Below are positions 1 through 8,596 of a DNA stretch of 64,000 nt, in pieces. The stretch covers positions 1-64,000 of the forward strand of contig NZ_CAJHBR010000017.1 in assembly GCF_904846695.1 (NCBI RefSeq). The letters are read 5' to 3'. The notes below the pieces were generated by a model, which saw only the letters and a list, made by a program, of their open reading frames with translations, was not told the DNA's origin and ran no database searches. This DNA is from Psychrobacter urativorans. Lineage in GTDB: Bacteria; Pseudomonadota; Gammaproteobacteria; Pseudomonadales; Moraxellaceae. Numbering within the stretch: position 1 is the stretch's first letter; each line of letters opens with the position of its first letter. Made by a program: the position numbers and the translations under genes.

Positions 1-50
1 AAAATACACTTATCATAGAATAACTTACTAATAATTGGATTAAGATATTA

Positions 51-1124
51 ATGAAAATACTATATGTTATTACAGGATTAGCACAAGGTGGTGCTGAACG
101 TGTAGTTTGTGATATGGCTGATAATATATTTGAAAAAAATAATGAAGTCAAAATTGTTTATTTAACAGGGGACATCCTAACTCGTCCTATAAACAAGGAG
201 ATTGAATTAATTGATCTTAATTTAAATGGACCTAATGATTTATTAAAAGCATATTTAAATTTATCAAGAATAATTAGAAATTATAAACCAGATGTTGTTC
301 ACTCTCATATGGTTCATGCTAACCTATTGGCCAGATTAATACGTATGATCACTCCCATAGACAAGTTGATATCTACCGCTCATAATAGTAATGAGGGTGG
401 CCGGGCAAGAATGCTATTGTATAGATTAACTCATAAATTAGCAGATGTTACAACTAATGTAAGCAATACTGCTGTTGAATCTTTTAAAATAAAAAATGCA
501 GTACCTAAAGATGGGATGATCACTGTCTACAATGGTGTCAACTTTAATAAATTTAATTATAATTCAAAAGCTAGGCAGTATTTGCTTCATGAGTTAAATA
601 TAAGTGAAAAACATAAAATTATTCTATCTGTGGGAAGGTTTAATAAGCAAAAAAACTATTTTAATCTTCTGAAGTCGATTAAGTATTTGAGAGAGTATAG
701 TTCTATACCATTTACTCTTTTGATTGCAGGTGATGGTGAGTTAAGAAATAAAATAGAAGAAACTATTACAGAACTAGAGTTAGATGCTTCAGTTATCTTA
801 CTAGGTAGAAGAAATGATATACCAAAATTAATGAGTGCTTGTGATGTTTTTGTGCTTTCTTCTGACTATGAAGGTTTACCTACTGTATTAATAGAAGCTT
901 TAGCATGCCAAGCTAATGTGGTATCTACAGACGTAAGTGGTGCTAGAGAAATAATAGAGAATTATGGCGAGATCGTACCTATAAAAGATGCTAAAAATTT
1001 AGCTTTGGCTATAGAAAAAGCTTTAGATATTAAAGAGAAAAATATTTTGGGATATAATTACGCTAAAAGTAAATTTAACTTAGATATTATTTCAGAAAAA
1101 TGGATCTCTATATATAATGAATAA
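51..1124 (+). CDS. GT4 family glycosyltransferase of the polysaccharide locus
   Basis: Probable retaining glycosyltransferase that adds one sugar to the lipid-linked repeat unit at the cytoplasmic face of the inner membrane. Seen: an N-terminal glycine-rich GLAQGGAE loop (residues 9-16), typical of GT-B fold GT4 enzymes. A C-terminal donor-binding part has SVGRFNKQKN near residue 192, and the EX7E motif E-G-L-P-T-V-L-I-E lies around residues 275-285. The length of 357 aa is normal for the family. It overlaps the next gene by 8 bases, so the two are co-transcribed. It is very AT-rich like its neighbours. Sugar donor and acceptor cannot be told from sequence. Family call is firm; substrate unknown. 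Confidence 0.85.
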   Translation: MKILYVITGLAQGGAERVVCDMADNIFEKNNEVKIVYLTGDILTRPINKEIELIDLNLNGPNDLLKAYLNLSRIIRNYKPDVVHSHMVHANLLARLIRMITPIDKLISTAHNSNEGGRARMLLYRLTHKLADVTTNVSNTAVESFKIKNAVPKDGMITVYNGVNFNKFNYNSKARQYLLHELNISEKHKIILSVGRFNKQKNYFNLLKSIKYLREYSSIPFTLLIAGDGELRNKIEETITELELDASVILLGRRNDIPKLMSACDVFVLSSDYEGLPTVLIEALACQANVVSTDVSGAREIIENYGEIVPIKDAKNLALAIEKALDIKEKNILGYNYAKSKFNLDIISEKWISIYNE

Positions 1125-2208
1125 TAAGTTTTTTTTCGAGAGAATACCTAATTACTTTATTCTATTAGCTATAGCTATATTAGTATTTTTTAAACTCATT
1201 TTTTATATTTTAGTCAAAAGCGACTTAATATTATCTGGATTTGGTACTGGTAGTGATGCTATTTACTATCATGGTTATGCAACAGGATTATATACACTAG
1301 CGGTAAATATCTGGCCAGTTATATTAAGATACCTCAACAATATAGGGCTTTATTCACGCAATTCAATTAGTTATATTTTATTCTTTTTAAGCTTGTTCGC
1401 TATACCTTTTATCACAGCTAAATTAGCTAGTCTGACTTTTAGAAATAACCAAAAACATTATCTTTATATTATTTTAATATGTATAGCTTATCCTACACCA
1501 TATGTTTTTGTTTTTGATATATTCCGTGACGTATTCATGGTTTTTATTTTTTTAATTAGTTGCATGATAGTAAAAAAATTCGTTGATAGCAAAAATTTTT
1601 TATTTTTTATTTTTTATTTATGTATATCTATTATTATAGGTTTCTTTTTATTATGGTTAAGACCTTATTTAGGATATGCGTTCCTTGTCTCTCTACTATT
1701 ATGGAAGATAAAATTTTCTAAAAATAAAATTTTATTTTTAGGGTTCTTTTACTTTTTGATTCTTTTTATTTTGAATTATATAGGTGCGCTAGATTTACTC
1801 ACAGAGTACCGTTCTGGTTTTAAAGAAATAGGTGGGGGCTCAACACTAGGTTTAGACTTTTCTAACCCAATTATGTTTATCCCAAACTTTATATTTAGCT
1901 TCTTGGGCCAGATGTTAGGTTTATACATTACTAATCCTTTAGCGGTTGTATTGTTGCTTATCGAGACAGTACCTTTCTTTTTTATGCTGATTTACGTACT
2001 TAAAAATATCAAATTAGCGGACAATTTTGTACGTTTCTTAATTATATTTTTTGTAATCTATGCTAGCGTTTGGCTTATCGGTAATGATAATTTAGGCACA
2101 GCAGTGCGATTGAGAATGTATAACTATTTCGCCATCTATATTAGCTTTTTTTATATCTTAAGACTTAAAAGTAACACCTTGAAAAATTTAAAGGGTATTA
2201 AACGATGA
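1117..2208 (+). CDS. Multi-pass membrane protein of the polysaccharide locus (Wzy-like candidate)
   Basis: I do not recognise a named family with certainty. The 363-residue protein is almost entirely hydrophobic, with roughly nine to ten transmembrane stretches and many Phe, Ile, Leu and Tyr residues. A short polar loop near residues 40-50 contains GTGSDAIYYHGY. A larger loop near residues 228-250 contains conserved-looking Arg and Gly residues. Position between glycosyltransferase genes, overlapping both neighbours (8 bases upstream, ATGA overlap downstream), fits the repeat-unit polymerase Wzy, which is typically very divergent and AT-rich. An alternative is another membrane protein of polysaccharide export. 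The polymerase role is inferred from context only. Confidence 0.6.
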   Translation: MNNKFFFERIPNYFILLAIAILVFFKLIFYILVKSDLILSGFGTGSDAIYYHGYATGLYTLAVNIWPVILRYLNNIGLYSRNSISYILFFLSLFAIPFITAKLASLTFRNNQKHYLYIILICIAYPTPYVFVFDIFRDVFMVFIFLISCMIVKKFVDSKNFLFFIFYLCISIIIGFFLLWLRPYLGYAFLVSLLLWKIKFSKNKILFLGFFYFLILFILNYIGALDLLTEYRSGFKEIGGGSTLGLDFSNPIMFIPNFIFSFLGQMLGLYITNPLAVVLLLIETVPFFFMLIYVLKNIKLADNFVRFLIIFFVIYASVWLIGNDNLGTAVRLRMYNYFAIYISFFYILRLKSNTLKNLKGIKR

Positions 2209-3335
2209 GAATAATTATTATAGGAACGGTAGCTTCAAGTTTTTATGGTTTCCGTGCTGATCTAATCAAATCCTTACTAGAACAGCAGCATATAGTTTAT
2301 GCGTTTACTTCGGAATATACCTCTGAAGATTTAGATAAAATAGAAAATATAGGTGTGACACCTGTTACTTATAAACTAAACCGTGGCGGCCTAAATCCGT
2401 TAGCAGATATAAGAGCTACTCATGCTTTAGCAAAAAAGATAAAGCAGATAGCGCCAGATTTAGTTCTCTCTTACTTCACCAAACCAGTAATTTTTGGAAC
2501 TTTGGCTGCAAGGGTAGCTAAAGTTCCACGTATCATAGGTATGTTAGAAGGTTTAGGTTATACTTTTACCGATCAACCTGAAGGGTTAAGTAAAAAAACA
2601 AAACTAATAAAACAAATTCAAGTTCTATTATATAGAGTAGCTTTACCTAAATTAGATAAGATTATATTTCTGAATCCCGATGATCCTAAAGATTTGCTAG
2701 AAAGATATAACATACAAGTAAAGCAAGTTGAGGTATTAGGTGGTATTGGCTTGAATTTAGAGGATTATCCTCATCAGCCTGTAATAGATACTAAAACGCC
2801 GTTAAAATTTCTTTTTATTGGTCGTTTGCTAAAAGAAAAAGGTATTCACGATTTTGTATCAGCCGCCACAATAGTAAACGATAAATACCCTGGAACTACA
2901 TTTACTGTGTTGGGTAGTATTGATGCTTCTAATCCTGGAGCGTTGAAACAGTCAGAGCTTGATGACTTAATCTCCTCTCAGCTAGTGAACTATCCTGGTC
3001 ATGTAGATGATGTTAAAGACTGGATTGCTAATACTGATGTGTTCGTGTTGCCATCATATCGTGAAGGTGTTCCTCGTAGTACACAAGAAGCTATGGCTAT
3101 AGGGCGCGCAGTGATTACAACTGATGTTCCAGGATGTCGCGAAACAGTAGTTGATGGAGTGAACGGTTTTTTGGTTGAAAAATGGAATCCACAAGCCTTA
3201 GCTGAGAAGATGATTTATTTTATAGAGAACCCCGAACAAGTGGCACAAATGGGCTACGAGAGTTATAAAATAGCTCAAGAAAAATTCGACTCTCGTATTG
3301 TAAATGATAGACTCAAAAAAATATTAGGAACTTAA
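2205..3335 (+). CDS. GT4 family glycosyltransferase (PglA-like)
   Basis: Resembles the PglA/WbaZ-type GT4 enzymes that add a GalNAc or similar sugar to the first, undecaprenyl-linked amino sugar. Seen: the N-terminal GTVASSFYGFR segment, PRIIGMLEGLGYTF near residue 115, the donor-side FIGRLLKEKGIHDF near residue 204, and an EX7E-type motif in REGVPRSTQEAMA near residue 286. Length 376 aa is usual. Its start codon overlaps the stop of the preceding gene (ATGA) and it directly precedes the initiating transferase. That order suggests it performs the second step of repeat-unit assembly. Substrate assignment is inferred from similarity memory and context. Confidence 0.85.
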   Translation: MRIIIIGTVASSFYGFRADLIKSLLEQQHIVYAFTSEYTSEDLDKIENIGVTPVTYKLNRGGLNPLADIRATHALAKKIKQIAPDLVLSYFTKPVIFGTLAARVAKVPRIIGMLEGLGYTFTDQPEGLSKKTKLIKQIQVLLYRVALPKLDKIIFLNPDDPKDLLERYNIQVKQVEVLGGIGLNLEDYPHQPVIDTKTPLKFLFIGRLLKEKGIHDFVSAATIVNDKYPGTTFTVLGSIDASNPGALKQSELDDLISSQLVNYPGHVDDVKDWIANTDVFVLPSYREGVPRSTQEAMAIGRAVITTDVPGCRETVVDGVNGFLVEKWNPQALAEKMIYFIENPEQVAQMGYESYKIAQEKFDSRIVNDRLKKILGT

Positions 3336-3397
3336 ACTCATAGTTATTAATATGAAAAGTTCTAATCTTACTTTCTCTTATAAGCGGGGTGTTCAGT

Positions 3398-4003
3398 ATG
3401 TATGAGAAGTACTTTAAAAGATTATTAGATTTATTTTTTGCATGTTTTGGTATTGTAGTCTTAAGTCCTATATTTATAGGAACCATGATTGCTTTATATT
3501 ATTCAAATAATGGTAAGCCATTTTTCTTCCAAGAGCGACCTGGTAAAGATGAAATTCTCTTTAAGCTTATAAAGTTTAAAACAATGAACGATAAAAAAGA
3601 TATTGAAGGTAACTTACTTCCTATGGGAGAGCGCATTACTAAACTAGGCTCTTTCCTTCGTAAAACTTCTTTAGATGAGATACCACAACTTATTAATGTT
3701 CTTAGGGGAGAGATGTCTCTAATCGGACCCAGACCTTTATTAAAAGAATATCTACCTATGTATACCAATAGACAAAAATTGCGACACTCTGTTAAACCTG
3801 GTATAACAGGCTGGGCACAAGTAAATGGAAGAAATAGCGTTACTTGGAAAGATAAGTTTGAAATGGATAATTGGTATATCGAAAATATGTCTTTTAAATT
3901 AGATTCTACTATTTTTTTTAAAACGGTTAAGAAAATAGTTACGAAAAGTGATGTAGCAAGTATTGAACTAGCTGTAACACAGCAAGATTTTTTAGTTGAA
4001 TAA
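3398..4003 (+). CDS. PglC-type initiating sugar-phosphate transferase
   Basis: Transfers a sugar phosphate from a UDP-sugar to undecaprenyl phosphate, the first step of repeat-unit synthesis. Seen: an N-terminal hydrophobic re-entrant helix (about residues 8-35), the conserved FFQERPG and KFKTM segments, the catalytic Asp-Glu pair in SLDEIPQL, the SLIGPRP motif and the GITGWAQVNGRN motif. About 201 aa, the size of monotopic PglC enzymes, with no fused acetyltransferase domain. I chose the ATG at 3398, with GGGG 8 bases upstream, over an in-frame GTG at 3389 that overlaps this ribosome binding site. The likely substrate is a UDP-2-acetamido-4-amino-type sugar, given the aminotransferase downstream; this is inference. 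Confidence 0.88.
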   Translation: MYEKYFKRLLDLFFACFGIVVLSPIFIGTMIALYYSNNGKPFFFQERPGKDEILFKLIKFKTMNDKKDIEGNLLPMGERITKLGSFLRKTSLDEIPQLINVLRGEMSLIGPRPLLKEYLPMYTNRQKLRHSVKPGITGWAQVNGRNSVTWKDKFEMDNWYIENMSFKLDSTIFFKTVKKIVTKSDVASIELAVTQQDFLVE

Positions 4004-4012
4004 GGATTAAAT

Positions 4013-5197
4013 ATGATTAATTTAGAAACCCCTGCTTTTATTGTAAAAAAGGAAGTACTTCAAAATAGTATTGATCTAATACAATCATCGTTAGATAAAT
4101 ATTTTCCAAAAAATGTTTTCAGTTATTCTCTCAAAACAAACTCTTTACCCTATATTCTAAAGAAAATAAAATCGGCAGGAGGTTATGCAGAAGTAGTATC
4201 AAGCGATGAGTATGAACTTGCGAGATTAGTAGGTTTCGATATAAATAACATAGTCTATAATGGCCTGTTAAAGTCAAAATCCACTTTTTTGGAATCTATT
4301 GAGAAAGGGGCTATAGTCAATATAGATTCTCAAAGAGAAATTGATTGGCTTGATGACCTCCCTAAAAATAAGAGTTTCTCTGTAGGTATTAGAATTAATA
4401 TTGACCTTGATATTATTTCACCAAAAGATGCAAAAGTGGATGAAGGATACAGTAGATTCGGTTTTTCACCTGAGAACAAAGATTTTAAAAATGCTGTTTC
4501 TAGAATTACTTCTCATAGCAATATAAATTTAATTGGCGTTCATGTTCATAGAACTACTTTATCACGTTCGGTTGATGTATATGAAAAGATTGCTCTTTAT
4601 GTAGGTGAAGTTGTAAAAGAGTACTGTTTAAATATACAGTATATTGATATAGGAGGTGGGTTCTATGGAATTATGGATGATAAACCAACTTTCGATGAAT
4701 ATTTTGATTCCATAAGTAAAGGTCTATCATCTACTTTTGATCTAAATGAAGTTTTGATAATTATTGAGCCTGGTAATGCGATAGTCGCATCTGCATTAGA
4801 TTTTATTTCCTCAGTTATTGATGTCAAAAAAATCAAAGACTTTCATGTTATTACAACTGATGGTTCTCGAAATGATTTAGATCCTTTTTATAAAAAAAGT
4901 GCTTACTTTCATACTATAATAGCTAGTAATCCGTCTGGATCAATAGTGCCCCTTCAGGTGGTGGCAGGCGGAACTTGTTTAGAATACGATAAGATTTTTG
5001 AGTTAGAAGATACAAATCTTTTGAAATTAGGTGATCTAATCAAATATAAGTCGGTTGGGGCATACACTATGACATTATCCCCTCTATTTATTAGATATTT
5101 TCCTAATATCTATTTGGAAGATAATGGCGAATACATCTTAATTAGAAAAAAATGGTCAGCAGCTGATTTTTATAGCATATACAACACATCAGAATAG
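4013..5197 (+). CDS. LysA/ODC-family PLP-dependent decarboxylase
   Basis: A fold-type III PLP enzyme of the diaminopimelate/ornithine decarboxylase group, not a housekeeping LysA by location. Seen: PLP lysine K41 in YSLKTN, GVHVHRTT near residue 175, the phosphate-binding IGGGF, IIEPGNA near residue 246, the active-site Cys322 in GGTCLEYDK and the late GAYTMTLSPLF. All key motifs look intact, so it should be catalytic. It follows the sugar transferase by 9 bases and precedes an epimerase and an ATP-grasp gene. Its product is therefore probably a building block or substituent for the surface glycan. LysA-like members acting on carrier- or glycan-linked substrates are known (for example BtrK in butirosin synthesis). 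Actual substrate unknown. Confidence 0.82.
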   Translation: MINLETPAFIVKKEVLQNSIDLIQSSLDKYFPKNVFSYSLKTNSLPYILKKIKSAGGYAEVVSSDEYELARLVGFDINNIVYNGLLKSKSTFLESIEKGAIVNIDSQREIDWLDDLPKNKSFSVGIRINIDLDIISPKDAKVDEGYSRFGFSPENKDFKNAVSRITSHSNINLIGVHVHRTTLSRSVDVYEKIALYVGEVVKEYCLNIQYIDIGGGFYGIMDDKPTFDEYFDSISKGLSSTFDLNEVLIIIEPGNAIVASALDFISSVIDVKKIKDFHVITTDGSRNDLDPFYKKSAYFHTIIASNPSGSIVPLQVVAGGTCLEYDKIFELEDTNLLKLGDLIKYKSVGAYTMTLSPLFIRYFPNIYLEDNGEYILIRKKWSAADFYSIYNTSE

Positions 5198-5209
5198 TGA
5201 ATAATCTTT

Positions 5210-6214
5210 ATGAAAAAAATTATTGTTTTTGGAGCTACCGGAAACTTAGGTGCCTATACTTCTGTGTATTTGAAAGAGCTGGGCTATGATGTGTATGCAA
5301 TAGGTTCAAGAGCTTCAGATAATGGATTTTTCGAATCTAAAGGTATGAAGTATCACTCAGTGGACATAGCAAATAGTGAGACATTTGATTGCTTGCCTCA
5401 AGATATATATGGAGTTGTTCACTTAGCTGGTGAGTTACCTTCAAGATATAACTACGACACAAGAGCCCTAACAACATCAATTATTACTGGAACTTTGAAT
5501 GTTTTAGAGTATATGGTTAAAGCAGGGGGCGAAAAAATAATTTTTCCACAAACTCCTTTTGATCAATATAAGTATCATAATACTGATAAAAAGATAGAGG
5601 CTGACCAACCTAAAACGTTTCCCTTATTAGGAGACCACTCCGTTTATACTATCGCCAAAAATGCAGCTGTAGACTTGATAGATCATTATGCTGCTACTTA
5701 TGACTTTGAAAGATATCATTTAAGATTTTTCACTATATATAACTATCATCCAAATCCCTATCATTATTCAAACTTTAAAAAACAGATGATGCCTTATCGT
5801 ATGCTTATAGATAGGGCCGAAAAATCATTAGACATCGAGGTTTGGGGTGATGCGTCACGCTCTAAAGAAATGGTTTATATTAAAGACTTCACCCAAGTTG
5901 TTGGAAAGTGCTTTGAGAGTAATTCGAAGGGCGGTATGTACAATGTTGGGGGAGAAGCTGTATCACTAGAAGAACAAATAAGTGGAATTATTAATGTTTT
6001 TTCAAAAAAAGATATACCTTCCCGCAAGGTTTATAAGCCTGAAATGCCAGATCCGTTGTTAGCTAAGTTTGATATTTCTAAAACTCAGGAAGAACTGGGC
6101 TATACACAAAAATATTCCTACATTGATTCCTTAATAGACTTTAAGAAAGAAATGGAAAGTGAGCCCTTCGCTTTACTTTGGGGTAAGAAAGAAGATTTTA
6201 TTGAGGAGCAATAA
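5210..6214 (+). CDS. NAD(P)-dependent epimerase/dehydratase family protein
   Basis: An extended short-chain dehydrogenase/reductase. Seen: the N-terminal Rossmann motif GATGNLG (residues 8-14), GVVHLAGE near residue 68, and the catalytic pair Tyr146 and Lys150 in YTIAK. The C-terminal part contains GGMYNVGGEAVSLEEQ, typical of nucleotide-sugar epimerases and reductases. Length 334 aa is normal. It lies 12 bases after the decarboxylase gene and 4 bases before the ATP-grasp start. The three form one translational unit. It could reduce or epimerise a nucleotide sugar or act on the product of the decarboxylase; the sequence does not decide. Confidence 0.82.
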   Translation: MKKIIVFGATGNLGAYTSVYLKELGYDVYAIGSRASDNGFFESKGMKYHSVDIANSETFDCLPQDIYGVVHLAGELPSRYNYDTRALTTSIITGTLNVLEYMVKAGGEKIIFPQTPFDQYKYHNTDKKIEADQPKTFPLLGDHSVYTIAKNAAVDLIDHYAATYDFERYHLRFFTIYNYHPNPYHYSNFKKQMMPYRMLIDRAEKSLDIEVWGDASRSKEMVYIKDFTQVVGKCFESNSKGGMYNVGGEAVSLEEQISGIINVFSKKDIPSRKVYKPEMPDPLLAKFDISKTQEELGYTQKYSYIDSLIDFKKEMESEPFALLWGKKEDFIEEQ

Positions 6215-6218
6215 GGTA

Positions 6219-7211
6219 ATGAAAGTATTATTCTGCAGTGTTGGACGTAGAGCAAAACTACTTCAAAATTTTAAAGATTTTAATAGCAATGTCGAACTAC
6301 TGGCGACTGATTGCAGTCCTTATGCGCCTGCATTGTATTCAGCAGATAGACAGTTTATTTCACCTCGTATAGACGATAGTACTTATTTATCTTATATATT
6401 AAACTTATGTAAAGATAATAAAGTTCAGGCTATAACAACTTTGATAGATCCTGAAATAGAAATTCTAGCTAATAACAGAAACCTATTTATCGAAAATGGG
6501 GTTCTACCTTTGTGTCCTTCATCTGAAACAGCTCAATTATGTTTTGATAAATTCAAGATGTATGAGTTTTTAGTTGCTAATGATATAAGTACAGTATTGA
6601 CTTACGACAGTTTAGAAAGCTTTAAAATTGGGCTTGAAAATAAAAAAGTCAGCTTTCCAGTATTTATAAAGCCTAGGACAGGTAGTGCTAGCTTTGGAGC
6701 TGAAAAAATTCAGGATCTTAAACAGCTAGAGAGTCAAATTAGTAAACATGAAAAAAATTACTTTATAATTCAAGAGTTGATGGGTGGCGACGATATAGAT
6801 GTTGATGTCTATGTTGACTGCATAAGTAGAAAAGCAGTATCGGCATTTTCTAAAAAGAAAATAGAAACAAAGATAGGTGGAGCAAGTAAGACTATATCTT
6901 TCAAAGATCAAGCCCTTTTTGAAACTATACAACGTATAGTACCTAAATTTAGTTTTTATGGGCCTATCGATATTGACTTTTTCTATAAAGATGGCACATA
7001 TTTCTTATCTGAAATCAACCCGCGTTTCGGGGGTGCTTATGTTCATGCTTATGGTGCTGGTGTCAACTTCTATGAACTTATTCAAAATAATGTGAACAAT
7101 ATCGAAAACGTTGAAAGATTCGGGGCTTATGACGAAGATGTTATTATGATGATGTACGATGATGTGGTAATCATAAATGCCTCTGAGCTGGTTGAGCCTG
7201 CCAAAGTTTAA
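6219..7211 (+). CDS. ATP-grasp ligase of the polysaccharide locus
   Basis: ATP-grasp enzymes join a carboxylate to an amine or thiol through an acyl-phosphate. Seen: an N-terminal pre-ATP domain beginning MKVLFCSVGRRAKLL, FPVFIKPRTGSASFG in the central part (ATP-binding Lys), the IIQELMGGDDIDVD hinge, and the Mg-binding SEINPRFGGAY near the C-terminus. The relationship is to carbamoyl-phosphate-synthase-like ligases. The ATG at 6219 is preferred over an upstream in-frame start at 6159 because GAGGAG lies 10 bases upstream and the longer version would overlap the previous gene. Gives about 330 aa. In Neisseria, PglB2 carries an ATP-grasp domain linked to glyceramido modification of a 4-aminosugar. 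By analogy this separate protein may acylate the 4-amino group here (inference). Confidence 0.82.
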   Translation: MKVLFCSVGRRAKLLQNFKDFNSNVELLATDCSPYAPALYSADRQFISPRIDDSTYLSYILNLCKDNKVQAITTLIDPEIEILANNRNLFIENGVLPLCPSSETAQLCFDKFKMYEFLVANDISTVLTYDSLESFKIGLENKKVSFPVFIKPRTGSASFGAEKIQDLKQLESQISKHEKNYFIIQELMGGDDIDVDVYVDCISRKAVSAFSKKKIETKIGGASKTISFKDQALFETIQRIVPKFSFYGPIDIDFFYKDGTYFLSEINPRFGGAYVHAYGAGVNFYELIQNNVNNIENVERFGAYDEDVIMMMYDDVVIINASELVEPAKV

Positions 7212-7246
7212 CTTTAATCGATCTATAAAATACGGCTGTAGTTATT

Positions 7247-8455
7247 ATGCTAAACACTCCATTTTCACCATGGCCTAGCTTCACTCAAGAAGAAGCGAAT
7301 GCGGTCAGCCAAGTATTACTCTCCAATAAGGTAAATTATTGGACTGGGCAAGAATGCCGCGAGTTTGAAAAAGAATTTGCAGACTGGGCAGACAGCAACT
7401 ATGCTATCGCTCTAGGTAATGGTACTTTAGCATTAGATGTGGCCTTGCAAGCCTTAGGTATCACAGCTGGTGATGAAGTTGTGGTCACTCCTCGTACCTT
7501 TATCGCTAGTATTTCCTCAGTGGTTAATGCCGGTGCTACTCCAGTCTTCGCTGATGTGGAAGCTACTACAGGTAACATCAGCGCTGAGACTATAGCTGCG
7601 GTTATCACGCCCAAGACTAAAGCTATAGTCTGTGTACACTTGGCAGGCTGGCCTTGTGACATGGATGCCATCATGGCGCTTGCAGAGCAGCATAATCTGT
7701 ATGTCATAGAGGACTGCGCCCAAGCCCATGGCACTCGCTATAAAGGGCGTAGCATCGGCAGTATCGGTCATATCAGTGCTTGGAGCTTTTGCCAAGATAA
7801 GATCATGACTACGGGTGGTGAAGGCGGTATGGTCACCACCAATGACGAGCAGCTATGGCGCAAAATGTGGGCCTATAAAGATCATGGCAAGAGCTATGCC
7901 GCTGTCTATGAGACTGACCATCCCCCCGGCTATCGCTGGCTACATGAGAGCTTCGGTACTAACTGGCGCATGACAGAGATGCAAGCGGTGATTGGCCGTA
8001 TTCAGCTCACCCGCATGAGCGAGTGGACCGCCAAGCGTACGGCAAACGCCCACGCCATACTGGATGAATGTGATAAATGGCAAGCCAAGGGGTATTTATC
8101 TGTCCCTAGATTAGAACAGACGCCAGCTTTTACTGACTCGACTCATGGCTACTATAAGCTCTATGTCTACGTAGAGTCGGACAACTTGCCTGCAGCCTGG
8201 TCACGCGATCGTATCATCGCTGAGATTAATGCGCTTAAGGTACCTTGCTTCTCAGGATCGGCCTCTGAGGTCTATTTAGAAAAAGCCTTTGATAATACCG
8301 GACTGCGCCCTGAAACTAGGTTGCCTATCGCTAAACAGTTGGGTGAGACTAGCTTAATGTTCTTAGTACATCCAACCTTGACTAGCGCTGAGATTGAGCA
8401 GACCGTAGCGGCTATCGATACTGTGTTCACTAACATGAATGCTTCTAGCCAGTAA
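7247..8455 (+). CDS. DegT/DnrJ/EryC1/StrS-family sugar aminotransferase (PglE-like)
   Basis: PLP-dependent enzyme converting a UDP-4-keto-6-deoxy sugar into the 4-amino sugar. Seen: ALGNGTLALDVAL near residue 55, GDEVVVTPRTF, VIEDCAQAHGT near residue 155, and the Schiff-base lysine K185 in FCQDKIMTTGGEGG. The C-terminal TNWRMTEMQA segment is also present. Length 402 aa fits PglE/WeeJ-type enzymes. Base composition changes here: this gene is clearly less AT-rich than the seven upstream genes, as expected for the conserved flank of a variable capsule locus. The matching 4,6-dehydratase (PglF type) and acetyltransferase (PglD type) are not in the window and may lie upstream. Confidence 0.88.
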   Translation: MLNTPFSPWPSFTQEEANAVSQVLLSNKVNYWTGQECREFEKEFADWADSNYAIALGNGTLALDVALQALGITAGDEVVVTPRTFIASISSVVNAGATPVFADVEATTGNISAETIAAVITPKTKAIVCVHLAGWPCDMDAIMALAEQHNLYVIEDCAQAHGTRYKGRSIGSIGHISAWSFCQDKIMTTGGEGGMVTTNDEQLWRKMWAYKDHGKSYAAVYETDHPPGYRWLHESFGTNWRMTEMQAVIGRIQLTRMSEWTAKRTANAHAILDECDKWQAKGYLSVPRLEQTPAFTDSTHGYYKLYVYVESDNLPAAWSRDRIIAEINALKVPCFSGSASEVYLEKAFDNTGLRPETRLPIAKQLGETSLMFLVHPTLTSAEIEQTVAAIDTVFTNMNASSQ

Positions 8456-8464
8456 TAACTGCTG

Positions 8465-8470
8465 TATAAT
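8465..8470 (+). promoter_or_regulatory. Possible -10 box upstream of wzi
   Basis: A perfect TATAAT lies just after the aminotransferase stop codon and about 127 bases before wzi. No convincing -35 element is visible 16-18 bases upstream, so this is only a candidate for an independent wzi promoter. Confidence 0.3.
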
Positions 8471-8596
8471 AGTGGTATATATTGTTAATAAAAACCTATA
8501 TTAATAAAAAACCTATCAAATACTGCTGGGTTTTTTAACCCTAGTACTTTATAAAAATACAGCCATTATTAAACATCGCTATAGAAGCAGACCCTT

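Noticed and set aside
1..50. End of an upstream gene at the window start
   Set aside because: Only 50 AT-rich bases, with no frame that can be assigned to a protein.
8527..8546. Terminator after the aminotransferase gene (GGGTTTTTTAACCC)
   Set aside because: The stem is only five pairs, with no T tail after it; too weak to call.
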